Below, piece by piece: positions 1 to 10,589 of a stretch of 64,000 bases of DNA. The DNA lies in assembly GCF_950023065.1 (NCBI RefSeq), contig NC_088680.1, positions 11,086,559 through 11,150,558 on the forward strand, in the 5' to 3' direction. The translations under genes and the position numbers were made by a program. Within the stretch, counting starts at the first letter, position 1; each line of letters opens with the position of its first letter. Under the pieces are notes generated by a model. The model did not search any database. It had not been told where the DNA came from and saw only the letters and a program-made list of their open reading frames with translations. Source of the DNA: Planococcus citri. Taxonomy: Eukaryota > Arthropoda > Insecta > Hemiptera > Pseudococcidae.

Positions 1-1500
1 TATGCATGGTGTCGGCCGAATTGACGATCGATGGCGGTATTACGATTGGGAGATACTGTGCGCTGGACATTTAGTCGTGTTGGACTGCTAAAAATTGAAG
101 GGCTGGAGGAGGAGAGTGGAAAGGAACGGAAAGCAGGCGGTTTTAATTCTTTGATGTGATGCTCAAGAAGAAAAAAAGGGTACCAGGGTCGAGATACTTT
201 GACCTTTTCACTAGCCTCTGTTTCGTCATAGACCAGGAGGTGAGGTGAGAGGGAGGAGGTGGGGTTTCTGGGGGGTTTATTGGACGATTGTTGATGGCGA
301 ATGTTGAGAGTTGTGAGTACGCGAATATAAGAAAGCCAGGAAAGTCATATTTGATGGAATTCTCTCTCTCTCGCTCTCTTGCTGTAATTATGATTTCTGC
401 TGGAATCCCTTCTTTTTTTAAAATGCTGATGGTTGTGATTTTGCCATCTGGCTGTGATAGGAATGAGGAAACCGGTATTTTCGAATGTAAATTATAAAGT
501 TGCTCGTCTCGGAATGGAATGGCAAGTGGTGTATATTTTGACGATGACGAGTAAATTACTTAATTTATACTTCCGAGAAATTACGATTTCGGTAGCTAAA
601 CTATTTATAGTGAGGTTGCGAAATTATGCAGGTGTGTAAAAAAAATCATCATCATATTTATTTACTGATTTAACGACGCTAATCGCTGCTGCTGCTGATG
701 AGGAAGTGAATCATATTGGATGTGAATCATGTGACTAACATGAGGGTGACTGTATTGGTTTTTAGGTGGTGATTGAGAATGTTCAGAATGAACGTTTTGA
801 TTCAGGGTTTCGGATAAAAGAATGAAATTTTTAGTTTTCAGATCATTTTTGATTCTGTAGTTAATTTGATATTTTGAAAATGTCAAGAATAGAAGGGTGT
901 GGGTTTCAATCAAATTCCGCAGTTAAATCTGGAAAAGAAATGCACTTTTGATTCAATTCATCTGGTCAGAAATTTTTTGAATGTGTGAAATTATGATTGT
1001 GAATTTTTCGAACAATTTGCCCTTAGATTTGTGTAATCCTAATTTAGAATGGTTTTGATGAGAGAACTAGAAAGAAATTTGTTTTGAAGACCCATTTTTT
1101 TTTTTCAAATTCAAAATGTTCTTATATTTTCCTTGTCTGAGCTTGATCAACAAATTCTCGAATAATTTTGAAAACTCTTACATTGGTGAGGTGTAATATG
1201 AAGTAGAGGAAGGGGAGAGGCTCCCCTTGAAAGCCTGAATTTTTAGGTCAACGATTTTTAGATGCCCTGAGGATTCTATGTATACTTATCAGAAGTTCGA
1301 AAAATAAACAATTCAACAAAATTGAGAGATTTATCATTTTCGCTCAAAATATTTTAAAAAGAAAACATCGTGAAAAAAATCATCACACTCAGCTGATGAA
1401 AAATTTTCAAATTTTATACAATTTTGATCCTCTTGATATTTTTTGTTGAATTTTCAGTTCTGCTCAAAATCGATTTTTTTTTTTTTTGGTAGAAATTGAA
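1..1500. other. Left flank, no gene seen
   Basis: Single-copy-looking AT-rich sequence with a (TC)n patch near 361-381 and short poly-A/T tracts. Open stretches on both strands are short, low-complexity and unlike known families. Possible distal upstream sequence of drm. Confidence 0.5.
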
Positions 1501-1514
1501 AATGTTTGAACTTT

Positions 1515-3310
1515 TTATCACGAACGAATTGATTAAAGTTTAATTAAGTATTGCAACTTCAGTCCAAAATATTTTGGAATCAGATCTCAATTTCACCAAA
1601 AAATCTCTTTTTTTAAAATAAAACAAATTTTTATCCTTTTCCATTTTTATTTTTTGAAGAGCACGATTTTGTGACGAAAAATTTGTTTTTCGATTTAAAA
1701 AAAAAAAAATGTTTCTTCAGAAAAGTCAATTTTTTTGAGAAAAACCAGAATTCCTACAAATAAATTGAAGAGCAACAAAAGTAGATACGTTATAAAACTA
1801 AAATTTTCGAGCAAAGATTAAAAAACCATTGAAAATACATTGACGAGAGAACTGGCAAAAAATTTTCTAACCAGACAAAGTTGAATCGAAAGAGCCAGCC
1901 AAAATACATCACCAGCCAAAAATTCAGCTTCTGAAGTTCATTTTTTGATTTTTGGTGAATTATTGAAAATCAAGTTCGGACCAAAAATGAGAAAAAAAAT
2001 CAAAATTTCTTCTACTTGATCTAGAGAGCTGAAATTTGGTATTTGACGTATTTTCGAACCCTCGCACGAATCGATTGGAATTGGGTTTGAACTATTTTTG
2101 AGCAGTTCTAGAGCCTCAGTCACATTTTTTTGAAAGTTGGAATTTCTGTAAAATTTTACCCAACGAGTCTGGAAAGCTGAAATTCAAGTTGTACCCCAAT
2201 TTCAATACGATGAAGTCTATTGAAGATGGATTCAAACCATTCTAAAGCCTTCAGTCATACTTAAAAAATTCCAGATTTCTTAAAAATTACATAAAAAACC
2301 GTCCACATTAACTTCAGCACATATTTGAACGCATTTGCTGCTCATTAGCGACCCATTTTGGTAAAATTTCTGATTTTTTTTTTTTGTAATTTTTGGGCTA
2401 AATTTGATCTCAAATGAATTCTTTATCACAAACGAATTGATTGACGTTTAATTACTACAACTTCAGCCCAAAATATTTTGAAATCAGATCACAATTCCAC
2501 CAAAAAAAACAATAAATTTTTCTCTTTTTTTGAAAAAAAAATAACAAATTTCTTTCCTTATCCTTTTTCTCTTTTTTTAAAAAACTTTTTCACCAGAAAA
2601 GTTAATTTTTCGAGAAAACCCAGAAATCTTACAGAAAAATTGAAGACGAACAAAAGTACATTAAAAAACGTAAAATTTTCGAGCAAAGATCGAAAAACCT
2701 TTGAAGAGAAATTGATGAGAGAAGTAGTCTATTCCAACTGGCAGAAAATTTTCTCAGTAGACAAAGCTGAATCGAAAGAGCCCGCCAAAATACATCACCA
2801 GTCAAAAATTCAGCTGCTGAAGCGCATTTTTTGATTTTTGATGAATTTTTAAAAATCAAATTTGGTCTAAAAATGAGAAAAAAATCAAAATTTCTCCCAA
2901 CTTTGATCTAGAGAACTGAAATTTGGCATTTTCCTTATTTTCGAACTCCCCAATCGATTGGAAACGGTTTTGAACAATTTTTTTTTAGCAATTCTAGAGG
3001 CTTTTGGCACATTTTTTTGAAAGTTGTAATTTTTGTAAAATTTTACCCAACGATTCTAGAAACTAGAAAGCTGAAATTCAAGTTGTGCCCCAATTTCAAT
3101 ACGACGATCGAGTCTATTGGAGATGGTTTCGAGCCATTCTGGACCCTTCAAGTCATATTTCAAAAATTCCAGATTTCCAAAAAATGTCATAAAAAACCGT
3201 CCACATCAACTTCAGCACGTATTTGAACGCAATTGGTGATCGTTAACGACCCATTTTGATCGAATTTTTGATTTTTTTGCCATTTTTGGGCTAGAGTTGA
3301 TCTCAAAAAT
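1515..3310. repeat. Diverged ~0.9-kb tandem duplication related to the GGAGCCTCCAG repeat family
   Basis: Two consecutive units align along their length: 'tatcac-aacgaattgatt' recurs at 1516 and 2423, 'gacaaag-tgaatcgaaagag' at 1873 and 2760, and 'atttttgggctaaatttgatct'-like text at about 2387 and 3286. The spacing is about 890-910 bases. The second half of each unit (about 1890-2300 and 2790-3200) resembles the arms of the fold-back elements at 30.5 and 57.4 kb: 'gatttttggtgaa', 'ccaaaaatgag', 'cgattggaa' followed by 'gagcagttctggagcct'-like text. It is therefore an old, decayed copy of that element that has been duplicated. Confidence 0.7.
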
Positions 3311-4753
3311 TCACCAAAAATAAAAAATTTGCGCTATAAAGCATAAAATTTCTAATCGTGATGTGATTTTTCATACTCTTTTGGTTCAGCTTTGTTGGGT
3401 TCAAGCATTTTTCTGACATTGGAATTGCTCTTTTTTAAAGCTGAGGGATGGGGCACACATTTTTGGCTCTCCTGGGGTACAAAATTTGAATCTAATTTTT
3501 GATTTTTGAAAATTCGAACCATTTAATTTCAAATTCTTTTTAATTAGCTCACAAATCGATTATTTCAGCTTTTTTGGTTGTTTTTTTTTGGTAAGGTTAG
3601 AAAAAACTGGGAAAGGAAGGGAAGGGGATGGAAGGGGAGGGGTGAAGAGAAGGGAAATTTGGAAAATCGTTGAAAAACGTTGGTAAAAAAGGATCAAAAT
3701 TTTGCATTCCTGTTGAAGATTTGACACTTTATATTCCTGTATTTGTGACGAAATATTGTTCAAATTTTTAAAAATCTCAGCCTCATTGGTCTCCAGATCT
3801 TTTCAAAAATTTATGCCACTTTTCGATTTCAAATTCGGTATACAGATTTATGAAATGCCCATTCCCCCTCCCCTCCTCCAAAAAATGTGAAAATTGGTTT
3901 CTCGCCTGTTTACATACTTAAACGAAATTGTTTTGATTTTTTTGTGGGGTGGGGGAGAGGGGGAGGGGAAGTTGATTTGCATTGAATTTCTCTAGATGCC
4001 AAAAAGTGACACGAAAACCACGAATTTTTCAAGCCAAACCTGCAAATAATCAACTTCCTGATCAATTTCGACTCTTTCGGGGAAAATTCAAAAAAAGTGG
4101 AAAAAATGAATAATGAGCTGGTTATATGATACAATTTGAGGGGGGGGGGAGGTAATTTATGTTCTTCAAAATCAATTAATATCAATTTTTTTTTTAAATA
4201 AAAAAATTGTAGGTGTGTTAATAACAATCATTTTTAAATTGAAAATTAACTAAAAATTGAAAATTTCATCAAGACAGTCTAAATTTTGGTTACCAGGGAC
4301 TTCGAACATCGTCTTTCAAAAACCCCAAGTTTTGTTTAAATCGCTGCCGAGCAGCTCAACTTATTCTATCATTACAACAGTTGAATGCTCTCTGCATGAA
4401 TTGAGAACTATTGAATTTCCTAATAATTTTTAGCTTTAGATGCGAAGATATTATTGACAAAGTTGGCACAAAGTTTTTTTTGGACTCTAAAATAAACCAC
4501 TGCATCGATATTTTTCAACACTAAATAAAAGCGAGTTGTGTAGTTGAATGTCAGAGTTGGAGGAGGGGAGGGGGACTTTGGCTCGAAAATCTCTCGAATT
4601 ACCCATTATTAGTTTTTTGCAAGTTTATTTCATACTCACAATTTTAAATAAGATAATTTATTTTAGAGAATAGTTTTTTCACGATATCAGAACGAAATAT
4701 CGAACGATTTTCGCCATTTTAATACAACTTTTCGTATTCATTTTTAATGTTTC
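3311..4753. other. AT-rich intergenic sequence with G-rich tracts
   Basis: No gene is visible. Purine-rich GGGAAGG-type tracts lie at about 3606-3655 and GGGGAGAGGGGGAGGGG at about 3950-3968, both able in principle to form G-quadruplexes. The stretch is probably drm upstream sequence or an upstream intron. Confidence 0.45.
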
Positions 4754-4755
4754 AG
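4754..4755 (+). promoter_or_regulatory. drm: Splice acceptor before the drm coding exon
   Basis: A T-rich tract ending in 'tttaatgtttcag' fits a 3' splice site, so the exon would begin at 4756. From there to the coding start, about 290 bases contain no ATG at all, as expected for a 5' untranslated stretch that leads ribosomes to the ATG at 5046. The acceptor implies at least one further upstream exon, which I could not locate; the promoter is therefore also unplaced. Inference from sequence only. Confidence 0.5.
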
Positions 4756-5045
4756 ATTCACGGTGAAATCAACCTTACTTACCGTTGCTGTTAAGGAACA
4801 AAAAAAAAAATACTCCAATATTTCCGCTACACTATACCAAAAATTGGAAAAGAATCAGCGGTCATATTATTTACCGGCGGCGGCGGGAAGTGAACCGTAC
4901 CGACGAATTAAAATAGTATTTAATCAGATACGCAGATCAGCGTGTAAAATACTCGATTCGCGCGCCCAAGAAGTGGCCCCTGACTTATAGCGTATTCATA
5001 TTTATTGGCATTGGTGCGACCAAAGGACCCGCAAAAACAATCAAC
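4756..5045 (+). other. drm: Probable 5' UTR part of the drm exon
   Basis: This stretch lies between the acceptor-like site and the first ATG. It is richer in CpG than its surroundings and holds no upstream ATG. The frame of the CDS is closed by a TAG at 4914-4916, and no in-frame ATG lies between that stop and 5046. A 75-codon open stretch in another frame (4763-4990) starts only with GTG and has no recognisable similarity, so I treat it as untranslated. Confidence 0.5.
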
Positions 5046-5260
5046 ATGTTCGCGGTAATGCAAGTTGAGACTGACGAAAGGAGGGAATTCAGGAGAAAAA
5101 TGCGCACGAAGTGCGAGTTCGTCTGCAAATATTGTCAGAGGCGGTTCACCAAACCGTATAATCTGATGATCCACGAACGAACGCACAAAGATGATGTCAC
5201 ATTCACGTGCGAAGTTTGCGGTAAAACGTTCAAACGTCAAGATAATCTCAAACAACACAG
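5046..5260 (+). CDS. drm: Drumstick-like odd-skipped family zinc-finger protein, N-terminal coding exon (C-terminus in a later exon)
   Basis: This exon encodes the start and most of a very short C2H2 zinc-finger protein of the odd-skipped family, best matched by Drumstick. The N-terminus reads MFAVMQVETDERREFRRKMR and leads into finger 1 with ligands C27, C30, H43 and H47; the 'CKYCQRRFTKPYNLMIHERTH' type core is diagnostic of the family. Finger 2 shows C55, C58 and H71, but its fourth ligand is missing because the exon ends in the arginine codon after H71 at a good donor (cacag|gtaatg). Reading on would give an immediate TAA. In flies Drm is a nuclear protein of about 80-90 residues that binds Lines through its first finger, relieving Lines repression of Bowl, and patterns gut and leg segments; that role is inferred here from homology. 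The start is the first ATG of the exon in a good context (caacATG). Family assignment is firm; drm rather than a paralogue is likely because of the N-terminus. Confidence 0.9.
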
Positions 5261-5266
5261 GTAATG
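5261..5266 (+). promoter_or_regulatory. drm: Splice donor ending the drm coding exon
   Basis: The sequence cacag|gtaatg fits the donor consensus and falls within the arginine codon after H71, leaving two bases (AG) to be completed by the next exon. Without splicing the protein would stop after 72 residues with an incomplete second finger. The downstream exon is not identified; candidate acceptors are discussed in the findings. Confidence 0.65.
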
Positions 5267-5648
5267 AAGGATGGTTTTTTTTCTCTGTTTTATTCTTTAT
5301 TTATTCTATCTATGTATATTTTTTACCAATTTTTTTCACCAATTTTTGAACGAAACGGACACGTTTCGAGTTCGGTGTACGATGATATGAGATATACCTA
5401 ACTGTTGTTTGACGTCCAACAAAGACGAAGACGATAGATCTTCAGATCTTGTGTCAATGTCAAGGTGGTTGCATAAGCTACCTAAAGTAAGGTATCGATC
5501 TATCCAAATTCTCAATGAATGTTTGGTGAAAGACCTGCCTCATGCCTGTGTAATTATCGACTCGATCGCACCATTTTGCTGGAAAAAATAATATTACATA
5601 TTTTTAGAGGTTTTTAATCTTTGAAAAAAAATATTTATGATTTCCAAA

Positions 5649-7130
5649 AACCGGTTCGAAGAGTTTACCATTTGTGAAAAAACGCACGTTTGAAAAAATT
5701 CCTCAAAATTGCCCCATATATGGAGTTATAATGTAAACTTTATTATTTATGATGGTTTATGGTGCTGAAGGGGGTAGAGGGGGCTAGAAAGAATAGTGAT
5801 ATGTATACACATTGCCCCCAAATGAACGAAATTATAACCGCGAAGATTTGTTTTACTGCAGAATAGAAGAAAGAGAGAGATAGAGAGAGAAAAAAGCGTA
5901 CATTTAAACCGGTTCGAAGACGTTGATTTTTTTTCCGCCTTGTCTGTAAGAAATTATATGATTGAAGATTTTTCATGGTGAGTTATATGGGTATTTCGGT
6001 ACGCTTACCTGTGCCGAAAATTCATTCATAATGATTTTAGTATATATAGAACCGGTTTATAGGTACTCGCTATTTTACCTTGAAAACATTTTGTGAATTA
6101 TGTTACGATAATTTATGCGGAAAAAATTTCTACCAAAGTTGATGATTTTTTTTTCTTTCATTTTCTGTCTTATATGCTGAAGTTTTCGTATTTCGCGGAG
6201 GAGAGATTGAAATTATGGAATTTTTTTTCATTTTTGGTAAGTAATTGGTTGGGGGCGTTTTTTTAATTGAATTTTTTTCTACGAGCGGATATGAGAGATG
6301 ATCGAACTCATTGGTCATATTTTTTTGAGTTATGACGAATGAGTCACGAGTGATTGTGAGATGGATTGGGAACTGCTTGAGGTGGTTTTGGAATTTTTAT
6401 TTTTGCTCGGATTCGATTAATTGTTCGTATTGTGAGGATTTTAGGGGGTTTAGAACTGGTTGCTACTGGTTTTACGATCGAATTGAGGTGAATGAGAGAG
6501 GAAAAACCGGTAGCGGTTGAATTCAAAATGTTATCGTGGTTCTGTTCTTTGATGAAAGGTTCATACTAGTGAGGAGGAGGAATTGGTTGCGACTGGTTTT
6601 GATCGTTGATTTTTTGTTAAGTAGAGATTGTTCTTTCTGTAAAGAATTAAGTACATAAGTAATATTTGAATAATTTAAAATTGGTTCTATTCTACATCAT
6701 AATCTTAAAAAAAAATCTTGCAAAGTTTATGCTACCGGTTTTATGATGAAATTAATGCAAGCATAATTGAAGGAACCGGTTTTGTGTACCTAATAGAAGT
6801 GATTTTTTTTTTTTTTTTGTAATTTGTTATTAGTAACATTGAGTCTAGTTGTAGCTTCGAATTTATTACAATTTACGAGATCATATTTTTAAAAAATGTT
6901 TGCAACTGGATGCCTCGAATATCTCAACACGATGTAAGATTACTGTGAAAAAAACCGGTTGCAACCGAAAGTAATTCATTTGAAAAAAATCATCTGACCA
7001 AGTGTTACTAATCGAAAGTCAATATTTTACTCGCGATGATTGGTGTGTTGAAGAAAAATGACTATGAGAACCAAATAAGTATGTATTAGGTAGGTAAAGG
7101 TATAATGTCCCTAATCAGTTGCAACCGGTT
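5649..7130. promoter_or_regulatory. Cluster of Grainyhead-type AACCGGTT sites downstream of the drm exon
   Basis: Exact AACCGGTT octamers occur at 5649, 5907, 6050, 6774, 6953 and 7123. Near matches are AACTGGTT at 6454, AACCGGTA at 6505, TACCGGTT at 6733 and ACTGGTTT at 6592. Two sites share the longer context AAACCGGTTCGAAGA. I saw no exact octamer elsewhere in the window. AACCGGTT is the known optimal site of Grainyhead/CP2-family factors, which act in epidermal and gut epithelia. The position, inside the presumed first intron after the drm coding exon, suggests an epithelial enhancer; that function is inference. Confidence 0.6.
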
Positions 7131-7189
7131 GTTTGAAATTACGTTTGGAATGTTCTCGAGTAAGTATTGTGTATGGAAACCGGGTCATG

Positions 7190-8450
7190 ATGTGGATTTA
7201 TTCTGATGTGAGGATGGGTATGAAATTATAGGTACATTATTGATTTATTGTGAGTGTTTGAAGATTCTGTCTTAAAAACAAAAAAAAAAAAAAATACAAA
7301 TTATTAGATAAGTAGATGGGAGAGGAAGTGGAAGATTTTTGAAGAAATTGGCATGAGTGGAAAATTTTTCAAAACACGAGAGTGGAACCAAAATTATCTG
7401 CAATTCATAACCTGCTGACTCTTCTCCCCCCCTCCCCCACTTTGAACAAAATTGTAACCACATCGAAAAAATTCAAGGAGAAAAAAAATCAAAATTCTCT
7501 AGTGAATTAAACTTTTGTCAAAAATTTGAGAATTCTGCTAAAAATTCAGTATTTTATGTTTCAAAAAAAATCATTATTTGTTTCGTTAATTCAAAAAAAT
7601 CAGTATTTTTCGTTTCGAGAAATTGGCAGAAATTTACTTACCTTAATTTGTTCAAGAATTTTTACCCTTCAAACTTTTGCTCACAATATCTCAAAAACAA
7701 GGTATCTTGAAGAGAAATGAACCATGATCTAAAAATTGTAAACTTTGTGCTTTAATATTTTGTTACTTTTCATTTTTTTCCTTTCCTGAATGAACGCTTG
7801 GTTTTTCTTAAAAATTCATTTCTTTTTCCATTTTTCATCCTATAAAGATTCATTTTGGAAAAAATTCTCTGTCACAAAAATTCGTATTTCTTACATTTTT
7901 GATTTTGAATCCATTTTGTTAAATGTTGATGAATTCTATGCATTGAAGCAGTAATTTTAATTTTGGATACTTTGATCAATTTGGTTCATCTTTATGCTTG
8001 AAATTTTTCAATGTCTTATAAAATGTTGCTTCACGTTTTATCAATTTGTATCTTTTTTTAGATCGGTTTTTATCTCAGTTTTATTAATTCTTCGTTGATT
8101 TTAAGGAATTTTATCGATGTTTTATGAATTTTTTACAATAATTGACCAATTTTCACTTTATTTTGAGTAATTTTCATAGAAATTGAGGCCAGTTTATAAT
8201 GAAGAAATTATGATAAATTCGTGTTTTTTACGTGCTATTTTTTATTTGCCTTTCCACCAGATTATTTTTTCAATTTCTAAACCCTTATTTGAATCAAATT
8301 CCCTAATTTTACGAAGGGTTTTGCTACAATTTTGTTACTTTTTGCACAATTTTCAAAACGCCAATTTCACAAAATTTATTCACTTCATCATTTTCTACAA
8401 TTTTTACATCAACTCTCAGCTGATTTTTGAATTATTTTGGGAAATTTTTA
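7190..8450. other. AT-rich stretch without recognisable genes
   Basis: Mostly low-complexity A/T sequence. The longest open stretch (8183-8461, + strand) encodes a Phe/Leu/Ile-rich peptide as expected from T-rich DNA and is not a credible gene. Confidence 0.5.
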
Positions 8451-9310
8451 AAGCATTTTGAGCAATTTAAAAAAATTTTTTATTCAATTTTTCTTCATTT
8501 TGAAACATTTTCGTGTGAAATTTAAAGATTTTTCTGATGTGGTTTCATAAATTTTTTCAATTTCAATTGTGGCTATTTTATAAAATTTTTCTGTTCATTT
8601 TTTTGTGTTTTCAATATTTTTTGTTGCAATTTATGCCTATTTTCAATTTTTGAGCAATTTTTGTGATTGTTTGAGACAATTTTCATTGATAATTTTCGAT
8701 CATTTTTTGCAACTTGTTTGTATTTTGAGTAATTTTTGAATTTTTTTTTTTATAATTTTCCACTTATTTTCTATTATTTTGTACAACTTTTAAGTACATA
8801 TTTTGACCAATTATTGTAGCTTTTTGTGAAAATTTCACTAATTTTCATTCATTTTTTGATTATATTTTGCTGTACTTGGATTATAACAATTTTCATTCAT
8901 TTTCAATAATTTTTTTACAACTTTTTGATGTTTTGAACCATTTTTGCAACTTTCTTGTGGAAATTTCTTTTTTTTTCGAAATATTTGGAGGAATTCTTAC
9001 CTATTTTCATTTATTTTCTGCTACTTTTTGTGGAACTTTGAACTCATTTTCATTCCTTTTTGAGGGGAATTTCGCGTTATTTTTTTCAACTTTTTAATAT
9101 TTTGAGCAATTTTTTGGTATTTTGAACTGTTTTTTGGTATTTTTGATTTTTGAGTAATATTTGGAATTTTTCACTACTGTTTTCACTTATTTTCAATTAT
9201 CTTTCACAAATTTTTGGTATTCTGAGGTATTTTGAGCAATTTTTTGTGGCAATTTTCACTCATTTTTGATCATTTCTTAGGTACAACTTAAAAATTAATT
9301 TCTCATACAA
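8450..9310. repeat. Degenerate T-rich tandem repeat
   Basis: Phrases such as 'tttgagcaatttttg', 'aattttcactcattttc' and 'caactttttggtattttg' recur many times with irregular spacing, pointing to an old, eroded tandem array. Related text continues from about 9990 to 10,560, on the far side of the 23-bp minisatellite. Confidence 0.6.
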
Positions 9311-9483
9311 TTTATTTTAAATTACAATAATATCTGAAAATTTCAAGGCAAAACTCAAAATTTTGAAAGAAACTTACACATAATTTTGACACAACATTTT
9401 TCCACGGTGTCTAGCTGTCTATGTACTAAAATCCGGAAAGCTAAATTCGTGCTTCTTTCATGTTTTTTTCATACTCTCATTTG

Positions 9484-9965
9484 AACAAAATTGATCAACA
9501 TTCTGCAACAAAATTGATCAACATTTTGTAACAAAATTGATTAACATTTTGTAACAAAATTAATTAACATTTTGTGACAAAATTAATCAACATTACGCAA
9601 CAACGTTGTTCAACATTACGCAAAAAAGTTGCTCAACATTACTTTACAAAAAAAATTGTTCGTCATTTTACAACACAATTAATAAACATTCTGTAACAAA
9701 ATTGATCGACATTTTGCAACAAAATTGATCAACATTTTGCCACAAAATTGATCAACCTTTTCCAACAAAATTGATCAACATTTTGCAACAAAATTGATCA
9801 ACATTTTGCAACAAAATTGATCAACATTTTGCAACAAAATTGATCAACATTTTGTAACAAAATTGATCAACAGTTTGCAACAAAATTGATCAACATTTTG
9901 TAACAAAAGTGATCGACATTTTACAACAAAATTGAGTAACATTACGCAACAAAGTTGTTCAACAT
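9484..9965. repeat. 23-bp minisatellite, about 21 copies
   Basis: The unit is ACAAAATTGATCAACATTTT plus three bases (GCA), repeated head to tail without interruption. The middle (about 9700-9900) is nearly identical from copy to copy; both ends are more diverged, with variants such as 'ttacgcaacaaagttgttcaac'. This is the usual pattern of unequal exchange homogenising the centre of an array. Each unit contains the palindrome TTGATCAA. Confidence 0.9.
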
Positions 9966-10589
9966 TTTTGAAACTTTTTGATACATATTTCGAACAATTT
10001 CAGCAACTGTTTGGTATTTTGTGACAATTTTTACACATTTTTAATTACATTTTTCGTATCACTTGTTGGTTTATTGTTCAGTTTTCGCAAATTTTTATAT
10101 ATTAAAATGTTCTCATTTTCATTCATTTTTTTTGCATCTTTTCAATAGTTTGAACAATTTTTGTGGCCATTTCGACTTATTTTCATTCATTTCACGCATT
10201 TTAAAAAAATTTTTTATATGAGAATTTTGGACCATTTGCTTTTTTTGTATCCTGATATTTAATTTTAATAATTTTTTGAACAAATTTCAATAAATTTTAA
10301 ACAATAAGTTCATATTTTGTTGTTTTTTGGCATTTTCATAATCTTTCTCGAATTTTCTTTGTAACCAAATTTCAATTGATTTTATCAAAATTTTTTGGTA
10401 TCTGAAAACAATTTTGGGATACCTATTATGCATCCTTTATAGAATTTTGTAAATTTCTACACGAATTCCAACTAATTTTCCGTCTAAGTTTTTGTGATAT
10501 TTTGGTACTTTTCAAATAATTTCTAGGTATTTTGTGTGATTTTAAAATAAAAACATTTTGAAAATTTTAGCTCTTGTCGTTTTGGAATA

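Noticed and set aside
4763..4990. 75-codon open stretch just upstream of the drm start
   Set aside because: It starts with GTG, not ATG, is in a different frame from drm, has no recognisable domain and lies where a 5' UTR is expected.
4920..5258. 112-codon minus-strand open stretch over the drm exon
   Set aside because: It is the antisense shadow of the conserved zinc-finger exon and has no family signature.
5409..5591. 60-codon open stretch after the drm donor, with a nearby 'cttcag' acceptor in phase
   Set aside because: It begins with TTG. Splicing at the 'cttcag' near 5,441 would give R-S-C-V-N-V, which does not match the expected finger-2 ending, and the intron would be very short with no pyrimidine tract.
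9484..9965. Regular short repeats that might suggest a CRISPR array
   Set aside because: The 23-bp units are contiguous with no unique spacers and no cas genes; this is a eukaryotic minisatellite.
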